The notes below the pieces were generated by a model, which saw only the letters and a program-made list of their open reading frames with translations, was not told the DNA's origin and ran no database searches. This document shows positions 1-8,704 of a DNA stretch of 34,055 bases, one piece after another; positions within the stretch are counted from its first letter, which is position 1; every line of letters starts with the position of its first letter. The DNA lies in the NCBI GenBank assembly GCA_030688605.1, contig JAUYJB010000010.1:1-34055 (forward strand). Reading direction: 5' to 3'. The position numbers and the translations under genes were made by a program. This DNA is from Hyphomicrobiales bacterium. GTDB lineage: Bacteria; Pseudomonadota; Alphaproteobacteria; Rhizobiales; NORP267.

Positions 1-414
1 GCCGACCATGATCGCCATCGGGTGGGCGTCGCGCCGGAAGCCCGAATAGAAGCGGGCCATCTGCTCGTGCAGCATGGTGTGGTAGGTGACCCGGCGGTCG
101 AACTCGATCTTCTGCGTCTGGGTCGGAAGCTCGCCGTACAGCAGCAGATAGCAGGTCTCCAGGAAGTCGCCCTTCTCGGCGAGCTGATCGATGGGATAGC
201 CGCGATAGAGCAGAATGCCCTTTTCGCCGTCGATATAGGTGATCTTGGATTCGCAGCTCGCCGTCGAGGTGTAGCCGGGATCGTAGGTGAACTTGCCCGT
301 CTCGCGATAAAGCGACGAAATATCGACGACATCCGGCCCGATCGTTCCGCTGACGACATTCAGATCCAGCTTCTTGTCGCCGAGCGTCAAATTTGCCTTT
401 TCCTTGCCGCTCAT
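1..414 (-). CDS. gltA: Citrate synthase, N-terminal part (runs off window)
   Basis: The reverse strand encodes the first 138 residues of a type II citrate synthase, which condenses oxaloacetate and acetyl-CoA at the entry to the TCA cycle in the cytoplasm. The protein starts [18 protein letters not shown] and continues with family-typical stretches [40 protein letters not shown] and [17 protein letters not shown]. The ATG at 414-412 is preceded by GGGGAG about 8 nt upstream, a good ribosome site. The catalytic histidines and aspartate lie beyond the window edge. It follows gltX on the same strand after a 164-nt gap, a common alphaproteobacterial order. The family call is secure; only the remainder is unseen. 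Confidence 0.96.
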   Translation of the reverse strand, partial: MSGKEKANLTLGDKKLDLNVVSGTIGPDVVDISSLYRETGKFTYDPGYTSTASCESKITYIDGEKGILLYRGYPIDQLAEKGDFLETCYLLLYGELPTQTQKIEFDRRVTYHTMLHEQMARFYSGFRRDAHPMAIMVG

Positions 415-578
415 GTCTTGAACTCCCCTTCGTCCACCCCAGCGTTTTCCTCCGGCGTTGCCGGGCGGCGCATCGAACCCGATGTCGAAGCTAGGGGCGG
501 AGATCGCCATAAGAAACCCGTTTCTTGGATAGACGATTTGGCGGTTTCGAGCAATCGCGGCCGGCCGTCCGAGCCGTC

Positions 579-2003
579 TCAGCCTTCGATCTGATCGGCG
601 ATGCGGGCGAGGCTTTCCTCCCGCCCGAGCACGGCGAGCACGTCGAAAATACCGGGCGAGACGGTGCGTCCGGTCAGCGCGGCACGCAGCGGCTGGGCCA
701 CCTTGCCGAGGCCAATTTCCTCGTTTTCCGCGAATTTTTTGACAGTTTCCTCGAGCGCCCCGGCCGTCCATTCCGGCACGCGGGCGAGCGATGGCCGGAC
801 CGCCGCGAGCAGCGCGCGGCCGTCCTCGGACAACAGCCTTTGCGCCTTTTCGTCGAGTGCGAGTGGACGCCGCGCGACAATAAACCGCGCGCCCTCCCAC
901 AGCTCGACCAGGGTCTTGGCGCGCTCCTTCAAACTCGGCATGGCGGCAAGGAGCCTGGCCCGCACGGCCTCATCGAGGTCATCCGGCGCCTGCGTCTTGC
1001 CGGGCAGGTGCGCCGCGAGCGTCTGCAGGGCGGCGAGCAGCGTCGCTTCGTCGCTCGACCGCATGTAGTGGCCGTTGACGCTGTCGAGCTTGGCAAGGTC
1101 GAAGCGCGCCGGCGACTTGCCGATGCCGTCGAGGTCGAAGAGCGCGATCATCTCCTCGGTCGAGAAGATTTCCTGGTCGCCGTGGCTCCAGCCGAGGCGG
1201 ACAAGATAGTTGCGCAGGGCGGCCGGCAGATAGCCCATGTCGCGATAGGTCTCGACGCCGAGCGCGCCATGACGCTTCGACAGTTTTGCCCCGTCCGACC
1301 CGTGGATCAGCGGGATGTGGGCGAGCACCGGCACCGGCCAGCCGAGCGCCTGATAGACCTGGCTCTGGCGCGCCGCGTTGGTCAGGTGGTCGACGCCGCG
1401 GATGACGTGGGTGATGCCCATGTCGCGGTCGTCGACCACCACCGACAGATTGTAGGTCGGCGAGCCGTCGGAGCGCAGCAGCACGAAATCGTCGAGGTTT
1501 TCGTTCTTCCACACCACGCGGCCCTGAACGCGGTCGTCGATCGCGGTCTCGCCCTCGAGCGGGGCCTTGAGCCGGATGACGGGCTTGACGCCGGCCGGCG
1601 CCTCGCTCGGGCTCCGGTCGCGCCAGCGGCCGTCATAGAGCCGCGTCAGGCCCTCCTTGCGGGCCTTTTCGCGCATCTCGTCGAGTTCCTGCCGCGTGGC
1701 GTAGCAGCGATAGGCGCGGCCGGCGGCGAGCAGTTGCTCGGCTATTTCGCGATGCCGGCCGGCGCGGGCATATTGCGACACCGGCTCGCCGTCCCAGTCG
1801 AGGCCGAGCCAGGTCAGGCCGTCGATGATCGCCTTGACCGCTTCCGCGGTCGAGCGCGCGCGGTCGGTGTCCTCGATGCGCAGCAGCATCCGGCCGCCGG
1901 TGTGCTTGGCGTAGAGCCAGTTGAACAAGGCGGTGCGCGCGCCGCCGATATGCAGGAAACCGGTGGGCGAGGGGGCGAAGCGGGTGACGACGGCGCTGGT
2001 CAT
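579..2003 (-). CDS. gltX: Glutamate--tRNA ligase
   Basis: A 474-residue class I glutamyl-tRNA synthetase that attaches glutamate to tRNA-Glu using ATP. The HIGH-type signature appears as HIGG at residues 18-21 after the N-terminal [10 protein letters not shown], and the second class I signature KLSKR is at 240-244. Length matches the bacterial family. In alphaproteobacteria without GlnRS, GluRS is normally non-discriminating and also charges tRNA-Gln, with GatCAB correcting the product. Here a GlnRS gene lies divergently just upstream, so this enzyme may be specific for tRNA-Glu. That is an inference and cannot be read from the residues by eye. The ATG at 2003-2001 has GGAAGG immediately before it. 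gltA follows downstream. Confidence 0.96.
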   Translation of the reverse strand: MTSAVVTRFAPSPTGFLHIGGARTALFNWLYAKHTGGRMLLRIEDTDRARSTAEAVKAIIDGLTWLGLDWDGEPVSQYARAGRHREIAEQLLAAGRAYRCYATRQELDEMREKARKEGLTRLYDGRWRDRSPSEAPAGVKPVIRLKAPLEGETAIDDRVQGRVVWKNENLDDFVLLRSDGSPTYNLSVVVDDRDMGITHVIRGVDHLTNAARQSQVYQALGWPVPVLAHIPLIHGSDGAKLSKRHGALGVETYRDMGYLPAALRNYLVRLGWSHGDQEIFSTEEMIALFDLDGIGKSPARFDLAKLDSVNGHYMRSSDEATLLAALQTLAAHLPGKTQAPDDLDEAVRARLLAAMPSLKERAKTLVELWEGARFIVARRPLALDEKAQRLLSEDGRALLAAVRPSLARVPEWTAGALEETVKKFAENEEIGLGKVAQPLRAALTGRTVSPGIFDVLAVLGREESLARIADQIEG

Positions 2004-2107
2004 GGCCTTCCGTGTACCATAAGCATAGGCGCAGATGTCACGTGATCATGGTGCCCCGCAAGGGTTCCGGGTCATAGAGAACGATTCGAACGGAACGGTT
2101 GGCCAGA

Positions 2108-3793
2108 ATGGCAGTAGACTCAGCGACGCGGGAAGCGGGCCAGGACTTCATCCGCGACATCATCCGCGCCGACCTCGACGAGGGGCGGCACAAGACGGTG
2201 GTGACCCGCTTTCCGCCGGAGCCGAACGGCTATCTGCATATCGGGCACGCCAAGTCGATCTGCCTCAACTTCGGGGTGGCGGACGAGTTTGGCGGCCGTT
2301 GCCATTTGCGCTTCGACGACACCAATCCGACCAGGGAGGAGCAGGAATATATCGACGCGATCATGCGCGACGTGCGCTGGCTCGGCTTCGATTGGGGCGA
2401 GCATCTCTATCACGCGTCGGACTATTTCGAGCAGTTGTACGAGTGGGCCGAGCACCTGATCCGCTCAGGCTTGGCCTATGTCGACGATCAGTCGCCGGAC
2501 GAGATCCGCGAAGCCCGCGGCACCCTGACCGAACCCGGCCGCGACAGCCCGTTCCGCGACCGAGCGGTGGAAGAAAGCCTCGATCTGTTCCGGCGCATGC
2601 GGGCGGGCGAATTCGCCAACGGCGCGCGGGTGCTGCGCGCCAAGATCGACATGGCCTCGGGAAACATCAATCTGCGCGACCCGGTGCTTTACCGAATCCT
2701 GCACGCGAGCCATGCGCGCACCGGCGATAAATGGTGCATCTATCCGGGCTACGACTTCGCGCACGGGCAGTCCGACGCGATCGAGAACATTACCCATTCG
2801 CTGTGCACGCTCGAGTTCGAGGATCACCGGCCGCTCTACGATTGGCTGCTCGAAAACCTCCCCGTTCCGTCGCGCCCGCGCCAGTACGAGTTCGCGCGGC
2901 TCAATCTCGCGCACACGGTGCTCTCCAAGCGGGTGCTGACCGAGCTGGTGCGCGGCGGGTTCGTTGCGGGCTGGGACGACCCGCGCATGCCGACGCTCGC
3001 CGGGCTCAGGCGGCGCGGCGTGCCGCCGGCCGCGATCCGCGAATTCGTCAAGCGGGTGGGGATCGCCAAGGCGAACAGCCTCGTCGATTACGCGATGTTC
3101 GAATTCTCGATCCGCGAAATCCTGAACCGCACGGCTGAGCGGCGCATGGCCGTGCTGCGGCCGCTCAAGGTGGTGATCGAGAACTATCCCGAAGGCAAGA
3201 CCGAGGAGCTCGAAGCGCTCAACAATCCCGAGGATCCGGCGGCGGGGACGCGGATGGTGCGCTTCGGCCGCGAGCTCTATGTCGAGCGCGACGACTTCAT
3301 GGAGAGCCCGCCGAAGAAATTCTTCCGCCTCGCGCCCGGGCGCGAGGTGCGTCTGCGCTACGCCTATTTCATCACCTGCCGGAAGGCGGTGAAGGATGCG
3401 GCCGGCGAGGTGGTCGAATTGCGCTGCACCTACGATCCGGCGACGCGCGGCGGCCGGACGCCGCCCGACGGACGCAAGGTCAAGGCGACGCTGCATTGGG
3501 TGACGGCGGCGGACGCGATCTCGGCCGAGGTGCGGCTGTACGATCATCTGTTCACCAAGCCGGAGCCGGGGGCGGCGGATTTTGCGGCGGAAATGAACCC
3601 GAATTCGCTGCAGGTTCTGGCCGACTGCAAGCTCGATCCGGCGCTTGCCAAGGCGGGGCCGGAAGAGCCGCTGCAGTTCGAGCGGCAGGGCTATTTTTGC
3701 CTCGATCCGGACACCGAGCCGGGTCGGCCGGTCTTCAACCGCACGGTCGGATTGCGCGACACCTGGGCGAGGGTCTCGACGGCTAGGTCGTGA
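2108..3793 (+). CDS. glnS: Glutamine--tRNA ligase
   Basis: A 561-residue class I glutaminyl-tRNA synthetase. Diagnostic features are [15 protein letters not shown] (HIGH at about 44-47), DDTNP, the GlnRS-specific block [38 protein letters not shown], and the second signature VLSKR at about 271-275 (MSKR in E. coli). The rest is a C-terminal anticodon-binding beta-barrel region; I see no YqeY extension. The ATG at 2108 was preferred over an in-frame TTG at 2099 because the TTG leaves only about 3 nt after the nearest GGAA. It is divergent from gltX across 104 nt and followed after 84 nt by comEC on the same strand. GlnRS is patchy in alphaproteobacteria, which mostly make Gln-tRNA-Gln by transamidation, so acquisition by transfer is plausible. 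Confidence 0.95.
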   Translation: MAVDSATREAGQDFIRDIIRADLDEGRHKTVVTRFPPEPNGYLHIGHAKSICLNFGVADEFGGRCHLRFDDTNPTREEQEYIDAIMRDVRWLGFDWGEHLYHASDYFEQLYEWAEHLIRSGLAYVDDQSPDEIREARGTLTEPGRDSPFRDRAVEESLDLFRRMRAGEFANGARVLRAKIDMASGNINLRDPVLYRILHASHARTGDKWCIYPGYDFAHGQSDAIENITHSLCTLEFEDHRPLYDWLLENLPVPSRPRQYEFARLNLAHTVLSKRVLTELVRGGFVAGWDDPRMPTLAGLRRRGVPPAAIREFVKRVGIAKANSLVDYAMFEFSIREILNRTAERRMAVLRPLKVVIENYPEGKTEELEALNNPEDPAAGTRMVRFGRELYVERDDFMESPPKKFFRLAPGREVRLRYAYFITCRKAVKDAAGEVVELRCTYDPATRGGRTPPDGRKVKATLHWVTAADAISAEVRLYDHLFTKPEPGAADFAAEMNPNSLQVLADCKLDPALAKAGPEEPLQFERQGYFCLDPDTEPGRPVFNRTVGLRDTWARVSTARS

Positions 3794-3877
3794 CGAAGTC
3801 CGTCGCCGGCGTGTAGCATGGCGGGGAGGGGCGGCTAAGTCCCGGGACAGGGGACAGGGTACGGGGGACGAGGCGCG

Positions 3878-6103
3878 GTGACGGCGGCACGGCGCAGCCC
3901 GAAATGGCGAAGCGGCAGGCGGCAACAGCCGCTTGGGGTCCGCCTTGCGGCGTTCGCCCGCGAGGCGCTGTCGGCCGAGCAGGACCGCTGGTTCCTGTGG
4001 ACGCCGGTCCTGCTGGCGGCGGGCGTCGCGGTCTATTTCGCGCTGCCGCGCGAGCCATCGCTGGCAGCCCTTGGCGGCCTGGCGCTGCTGCTCGCCGCCT
4101 GTGCCTGGCGCGCCCGCGCGCAAGCCCTCCTGTTCCTCGGCCTTGCCTCACTCGGCCTGTTTGCCGCCGGCATGGGCCTTGCCAAGCTGCGCGCCGATAT
4201 GGTCGCGGCCCCGGTGTTGGGCGAGACGCTGGTTTCGGCGCTGATCACCGGCTGGGTCGAGACCGCCGAAGCGCGCCGGGACGGGCGGCTGCGGCTGCAG
4301 CTTCGCGTCGCCGGGATCAGCCGGCTCGACCCTGAGGAAACGCCGCGCCGCGTGCTTGTCAGCCTTCGCCAGGGCGTATCGGCCGCCTTTGCGCCCGGCG
4401 ACGCGGTGAGGCTCAGGGCCTTCGTGCAGCCGCCTCCTCCGGCGCCGGCGCCGGGGGCCTATGATTTTGCTCGCACCGCCTATTTCGAAGGCATCGGCGG
4501 CGTCGGCGTCGCCCACGGTACGCCCGAAAGCTGGGCCGAGGCGCCGCCGGCGCCGCTTCTCTCAGCCGCGAACGCCGCCATCGACCGCCTGCGCGCCGGC
4601 GTTGCCGCGCGCATCCGCGCGAGCCTTGCGGGCGAGGCCGGAATCCTCGCCACCGCCCTCATCACCGGCCTCAGGGCCGGTATTCCGGAAGACATATTGG
4701 AGAGCCTGCGCGCTTCGGGGCTCGCCCACATCCTTGCCATTTCCGGCCTGCACATGACGCTGATGGCGGGCTCCCTGTTCTGGCTCGCCCGTGCGGGGCT
4801 CGCCGCCGTGCCGACCCTCGCCCTGCGCCATCCGATCAAGAAGATGGCGGCAAGCCTGGCGCTAGCCGGCGCGACCTTCTATCTCGCTTTGTCGGGGGCC
4901 AGCGTCGCCACCCAGCGCGCCTATGTAATGATCGCCATCATGCTCGCCGCGGTGCTGCTGGAGCGGCCGGCGATCACCATGCGCAATGTCGCGCTGGCGG
5001 CCATCGCTGTCATCGTGCTGCGGCCTGAAAGCGTGCTTTCGGCGAGCTTCCAGATGTCGTTCGCCGCCGCCGTGTCGCTGATCGCGGCTTATGAGTACCG
5101 CCTGGCCCGCCTGCGGCTGGCGCCGGAGAAGGTGTTCGCGGCGCGCGCCGGCGGCCTCGGCCTGCTGCGGCTGGTCGTGTTCTATTTCGCGGCCATCGCG
5201 TTGACCACGCTCGTCGCCTCGGCGGCGACGGCGCCCTTTGCCGCCTATCACTTCCAGCGCGTGGCGCCGTACAGTCTCCTCGGCAATCTGGCGGCGATGC
5301 CCGCGGTCGGCCTCCTGGTCATGCCGGCCGGGCTGATGTCGGTGATCGCCATGCCGTTCGGGCTGGAGCCGGTGCCGCTCCACGCCATGGGCCTCGGCAT
5401 CGATTGGGTGCTGGCCGCGGCCCGCGCGGTGGCGGCGCTGCCGGGGGCCGAGACGCATATCGCGCAGGTCTCCGCTGCCGGCCTTCTCGTCATGGTCTTC
5501 GGCGTGCTGTGGCTGGTGCTGTGGCACCGGCCGTGGCGGCTCGCAGGCCTTGCCGCCATCGCGGCCGCCATTCCGCTGGCGCTTGTTGCGCGCGGGCCCG
5601 ACGTCCTGATCGACGCCAACGCGGCGAGCGTCGCGGTGCGCGGCGGGGAGGGCGGACAATTCTCGGTCATGGCGCGCAACACCGACTCGTTCACCGTCAG
5701 CCGCTGGCTTGAGAGCGACGGCGACGACCGGCCGGCGGAAGAGATCGACGATGCCGCCTTTTCCTGCGATCCGGAAGCCTGTATCGCGGGCCTGCCCGGC
5801 GGCGGTCACATCGCCATCGTCAAGCATGTGGCGGCGTTGGAGGAGGAGTGCCGGCGGGCACGCATCGTGGTGTTGAAATTCGACCTTTCCGGCCGCTGCG
5901 ACGGGCCGGAAATGGTCTTCGACAAGCGCGATCTTCAGCGTCATGGGGCGCATGCGGTGTGGATCGGTTCGGAAAGGCTCACCCTGCGCCGGGTGCGGCC
6001 GATCCCCGGCGCCCGGCCGTGGGAGGGGGCGGCGCCCGCCGACGAGGCTCAAGAAGAAGCGACTGAGGCCCGGCCGGCAGCGGAAACCGGGCCCGAGGTT
6101 TGA
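3878..6103 (+). CDS. comEC: ComEC/Rec2-type competence membrane protein
   Basis: A 741-residue polytopic inner-membrane protein of the ComEC/Rec2 family, the channel that takes single-stranded DNA into the cytoplasm during transformation. It has two N-terminal hydrophobic segments (about 41-57 and 64-100), a DUF4131-like soluble region (about 110-215), then the competence domain with HILAISGLHM at 284-293 and several further membrane helices up to about residue 575. The C-terminal ~160 residues are soluble and show no metallo-beta-lactamase metal motif. To my knowledge alphaproteobacterial members often lack an intact one, so I do not read this as damage. The start is GTG at 3878 with GGGGGA about 9 nt upstream. 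It is convergent with lexA. Active competence cannot be inferred from this gene alone. Confidence 0.93.
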   Translation: MTAARRSPKWRSGRRQQPLGVRLAAFAREALSAEQDRWFLWTPVLLAAGVAVYFALPREPSLAALGGLALLLAACAWRARAQALLFLGLASLGLFAAGMGLAKLRADMVAAPVLGETLVSALITGWVETAEARRDGRLRLQLRVAGISRLDPEETPRRVLVSLRQGVSAAFAPGDAVRLRAFVQPPPPAPAPGAYDFARTAYFEGIGGVGVAHGTPESWAEAPPAPLLSAANAAIDRLRAGVAARIRASLAGEAGILATALITGLRAGIPEDILESLRASGLAHILAISGLHMTLMAGSLFWLARAGLAAVPTLALRHPIKKMAASLALAGATFYLALSGASVATQRAYVMIAIMLAAVLLERPAITMRNVALAAIAVIVLRPESVLSASFQMSFAAAVSLIAAYEYRLARLRLAPEKVFAARAGGLGLLRLVVFYFAAIALTTLVASAATAPFAAYHFQRVAPYSLLGNLAAMPAVGLLVMPAGLMSVIAMPFGLEPVPLHAMGLGIDWVLAAARAVAALPGAETHIAQVSAAGLLVMVFGVLWLVLWHRPWRLAGLAAIAAAIPLALVARGPDVLIDANAASVAVRGGEGGQFSVMARNTDSFTVSRWLESDGDDRPAEEIDDAAFSCDPEACIAGLPGGGHIAIVKHVAALEEECRRARIVVLKFDLSGRCDGPEMVFDKRDLQRHGAHAVWIGSERLTLRRVRPIPGARPWEGAAPADEAQEEATEARPAAETGPEV

Positions 6104-6114
6104 TGCAGTTACCC

Positions 6115-6242
6115 CAATCGTCGTCCCCATGAAAATGGGGACCCATTGGCCGTGCTCCTTGCAATTTCATCTGCCGATGCGGAACCGCTTCGATCCGCGC
6201 ATGGGCCAATGGATTTCCGCTTTCGCGGAAATCACGGTTGGG
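6115..6242. repeat. Dispersed mosaic repeat, copy 1 (between comEC and lexA)
   Basis: About 128 bp filling the convergent comEC-lexA gap. It opens with a GTCCCC/GGGGAC hairpin (about 6123-6141), ends with an ATTTCCGC/GCGGAAAT-type hairpin (about 6213-6232), and shares the blocks GGGGACCCATTGGC, TGCTCCTTGC and GGCCAATGGATT with a second copy at 29292-29417. Placed between convergent stops, it could act as a bidirectional terminator. No coding capacity is evident. Confidence 0.85.
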
Positions 6243-6256
6243 GGATGGGCGAACGC

Positions 6257-6967
6257 TCAATAGCGCCGGAACAGGCCGACTAGCTTGCCCTGGATGTCGA
6301 CCCGGTCGGGGCCGAAGATGCGCGTCTCGTAGGTCGGATTGGCGGATTCGAGCGCGATCGACGCGCCGCGCCGGCGCAGCCGCTTCAGGGTCGCTTCCTC
6401 ATGATCGATGAGCGCGACGACGATATCGCCGCTGTCGGCGGTATCGGCCCGCTTGAGGAGCACCGTATCGCCGTCGAGAATGCCGGCCTCGATCATCGAA
6501 TCGCCGCGCACCTCGAGCGCGAAATGATCGCCCGCCGGCAGCATGTCGACCGGAATGGGGATGGAGTGGCTGTGGGTTTGGATTGCCTCGATCGGCGTGC
6601 CGGCGGCGATCCGGCCCATGACCGGGACCATCACCGTCTCGCGCGCATCCTCGTCGCGTTCCGCCTTGGCGGTGACGCGGCCGAGGCTGCCCTCGATGAC
6701 CGCCGGCGAGAAGCCGCCGCGCCCGCGCCCGCCGGCGAGCCCCGGCGCCATCGAGTCGGGCAGCCGCAGCACTTCCAGCGCCCGGGCCCGATGCGGCAGC
6801 CGCCGCACGAAGCCGCGCTCCTCGAGCGCCGTGATCAGCCGGTGGATGCCGGACTTCGAGCGCAGGTCGAGGGCATCTTTCATCTCCTCGAAGGAGGGCG
6901 GAACGCCGCTTTCCTTGAGGCGCTGGTGGATGTACATTAGAAGCTCGAGCTGTTTCCTGGTCAGCAT
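6257..6967 (-). CDS. lexA: LexA SOS-response repressor
   Basis: A 236-residue LexA with an N-terminal winged helix-turn-helix ([20 protein letters not shown] through about 65) that binds SOS boxes, and a C-terminal S24 self-cleaving domain. The scissile bond is Ala122-Gly123 within GRIAAG. The nucleophile is Ser157 in RGDSM, and the general-base lysine is Lys195 in EEATLKR. RecA-ssDNA filaments trigger self-cleavage and release the SOS regulon. Start at ATG 6967-6965. A GTTC-N7-GTTC box lies about 80 nt upstream, consistent with autoregulation. The linker (about 70-110) is Gly/Arg-rich and long, as is usual in alphaproteobacteria. Neighbours are comEC (convergent) and, upstream, the inserted oxidoreductase operon. 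Confidence 0.97.
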   Translation of the reverse strand: MLTRKQLELLMYIHQRLKESGVPPSFEEMKDALDLRSKSGIHRLITALEERGFVRRLPHRARALEVLRLPDSMAPGLAGGRGRGGFSPAVIEGSLGRVTAKAERDEDARETVMVPVMGRIAAGTPIEAIQTHSHSIPIPVDMLPAGDHFALEVRGDSMIEAGILDGDTVLLKRADTADSGDIVVALIDHEEATLKRLRRRGASIALESANPTYETRIFGPDRVDIQGKLVGLFRRY

Positions 6968-7034
6968 TTTCCCAAATTCTCTTCAGTTCGCCTTGCCGGC
7001 TCGCCGAGCGGCAACGACATATGGTACAAATCAG

Positions 7035-7063
7035 GAACATTTGTACATGTTCTAGTTGTGTTC
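7035..7063 (-). promoter_or_regulatory. SOS box and overlapping palindrome upstream of lexA
   Basis: GTTC-TAGTTGT-GTTC at 7049-7063 is an exact alphaproteobacterial LexA site (GTTC-N7-GTTC). It shares its first GTTC with a second half-site arrangement, GAAC-N10-GTTC, at 7035-7052. A further 8-bp inverted repeat, GTACAAAT (7024-7031) with ATTTGTAC (7039-7046), overlaps both. All lie 60-100 nt upstream of the lexA start, as expected for autorepression. Confidence 0.8.
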
Positions 7064-7065
7064 CG

Positions 7066-7203
7066 CAAGGGGATATTTCCGCCTCCGGCCGTCCGGTCGA
7101 TCTTTCCGAGTTGATGGACCGGAGCACCATTCCCGAGGCGGTCCTTGCCGGCGGCAAGGACATGGTCGCCGCGCTTCGCGAGCGTATCGTCTCTCTCGAC
7201 TGA
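7066..7203 (+). pseudogene. Short coding-like remnant or small ORF downstream of the SOS box
   Basis: An open frame running to a TGA at 7201-7203 has strongly G/C-biased third positions from about 7066 and ends LSELMDRSTIPEAVLAGG-KDMVAALRERIVSLD. This looks like the C-terminal tail of a real protein, but I do not recognise the family. The only in-frame ATG far enough upstream is 7021, whose first codons run through the lexA operator and do not look coding. An internal ATG at about 7111 would give only some 30 residues. Either a 3' remnant of a deleted gene or a very small gene transcribed divergently from lexA is possible. The product is unknown. Confidence 0.3.
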
Positions 7204-7225
7204 CGCTGCGGCCCGGGCCGGCGGC

Positions 7226-8662
7226 TCAGGCGAATTGCGGCGGCGCCATCCGGGGCTCGACGACCACCGAGTCCGACGGCGCGCTGGGGTGGCCGGATTC
7301 GTCCCGCGCCCGCACGTAATAGCGGTATTTCACCCCCGCCATCACCGTCCGGTCGTTCCAGCGGCGGGCCTTGACCGCCTTCGTCTGTTTGATGTCGCCC
7401 GAGTCCTCGGCGCGGTAGATGTCGTATCCGGCGATCGACCCGACCGCCCCGTTCCAGCTCAGCGTGACAGCGCCGTCGGCATACTCGCCCTTCAGCCCGG
7501 CGCCGGCCTCGGGCCAGGCGGGAACCTCGTTGGACAAGGCGTATTCGGGCGCCTGCAGCGCATCCTTCGGCCAGATGGTGCATCTGACCTTCTGGTGCGT
7601 GCCGTCGAGGATCTTGCACCAGTTGCAATAGTCGCATTGGATGATGTGGTCGCGCCGGTCGGCCTTGACCTTCTTCACCCAGTCGGGATCGGCCAACAGC
7701 CCGCGCGCGATCGCCACCATGTCGACGACGCCGTCGGCGACGAGCCGCTCGGCGATGTCGGGATCGGAGATCTTGCCGGCGACCATCACCGGCACGTCGT
7801 AACCCTTTTCGTTGACGAAGGCCTTGATCTCGCCGCCGAGATGGGCGTGCAGCGCCGGCGGATACCAGTCGCCCGGCATGCAGCGGTCGCCGGAATAGCC
7901 GGTATAGGGGTAGGGGACCTCGCCCTGCTTGTGGATCGCGTCCTCGAACTTTCCGCCGACCGACAGCGACAGATAGTCGAAGCCGAGCTGCGCCAGCCTG
8001 AGGCCGATCAGCTTGGCGTCGCCGATCGTGTAGCCGTCCTTGATATATTCGTCGGCGACGTAGCGCACGCCGACGGGGAAATCCGTCCCCACCTTCTTGC
8101 GCACGTTCTCCATCACCCGGCCGATCATCGTCAGGCGGCCCTCCAGCGTCCGGCCCGCATATTCGTCGGTGCGCGGATTGGCGCGCGAGAGGAACGAAGC
8201 CAGCGTATAGGCGTGGGCCGAATGCAGCTCCGCGCCGTCGAACCCGGCCGCGCGCGCGCGCGCCACAGCGTCCCCGAACTGTTCGACGATAAGCTCGATA
8301 TCCTCCAGCGACAGCATGTCGAGGGTCTGCCGCCAGCCCGAGCGCGCCACTTTCAGGAAGTGGATGATCTGCGGCACGACCTTGGAATCGGAGCTGTCGT
8401 GAATGCGCGACACAAGGTCGGTGAGGCCCGGAACATAGTCCTCGTCGCTGATGCGCAGTAAGGGCCCGGACTTGCTTTTATGGATGGCCATGGCCTCGAC
8501 GACGATCAGGCCGATTTCGCCTTTCGCGTAGCGGACATAGCGGTCGATGATGTCCTGATTGACGTGGCCGTCCTCGCCCGACAGCCGCGTCACCATGGCC
8601 GGAACGACGACCCGATTCGACACCTTCATGCCGTTGATTTCGATCGGTTGCAGAAGTTGCAT
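7226..8662 (-). CDS. Old-yellow-enzyme-type NADH:flavin oxidoreductase with Fe-S motif and C-terminal fibronectin type III domain
   Basis: A 478-residue protein. Residues about 1-335 form an FMN-binding TIM barrel of the NADH:flavin oxidoreductase/OYE family: PIEINGMKVSNRVVVPAM at the start, the catalytic HSAH motif (His147, His150) followed by FLSRANPRTDEYAG, and AIARGLLADPDW near the end. Cys343, Cys346, Cys349 and Cys361 (C-x2-C-x2-C-x11-C) resemble the [4Fe-4S] ligands of trimethylamine dehydrogenase and dienoyl-CoA reductase relatives. The FAD/NAD domains those enzymes usually carry are absent. Instead residues about 388-470 read as a fibronectin type III domain (VTLSWNG, GYDIYRAED, KYRYYVRARDESG). 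Start at ATG 8662 with GAAGGGA 8 nt upstream; an in-frame start 12 codons earlier is less likely. It is the last gene of the SDR-marR operon. The substrate is unknown. Confidence 0.88.
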   Translation of the reverse strand: MQLLQPIEINGMKVSNRVVVPAMVTRLSGEDGHVNQDIIDRYVRYAKGEIGLIVVEAMAIHKSKSGPLLRISDEDYVPGLTDLVSRIHDSSDSKVVPQIIHFLKVARSGWRQTLDMLSLEDIELIVEQFGDAVARARAAGFDGAELHSAHAYTLASFLSRANPRTDEYAGRTLEGRLTMIGRVMENVRKKVGTDFPVGVRYVADEYIKDGYTIGDAKLIGLRLAQLGFDYLSLSVGGKFEDAIHKQGEVPYPYTGYSGDRCMPGDWYPPALHAHLGGEIKAFVNEKGYDVPVMVAGKISDPDIAERLVADGVVDMVAIARGLLADPDWVKKVKADRRDHIIQCDYCNWCKILDGTHQKVRCTIWPKDALQAPEYALSNEVPAWPEAGAGLKGEYADGAVTLSWNGAVGSIAGYDIYRAEDSGDIKQTKAVKARRWNDRTVMAGVKYRYYVRARDESGHPSAPSDSVVVEPRMAPPQFA

Positions 8663-8704
8663 TGCTCTTGTCCCTTCAGCTCGGATCGTCCGCAACAACG
8701 CGCT

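Noticed and set aside
525-2045. Long forward open frame opposite gltX
   Set aside because: It is a high-GC antisense shadow of gltX; the reverse-strand product has all class I synthetase signatures, while this one is Arg/Gly/Ala-rich without motifs.
3878-6103. comEC as a truncated pseudogene lacking its metallo-beta-lactamase domain
   Set aside because: The frame is intact with a long C-terminal region; alphaproteobacterial ComEC proteins commonly lack a recognisable metal motif there.
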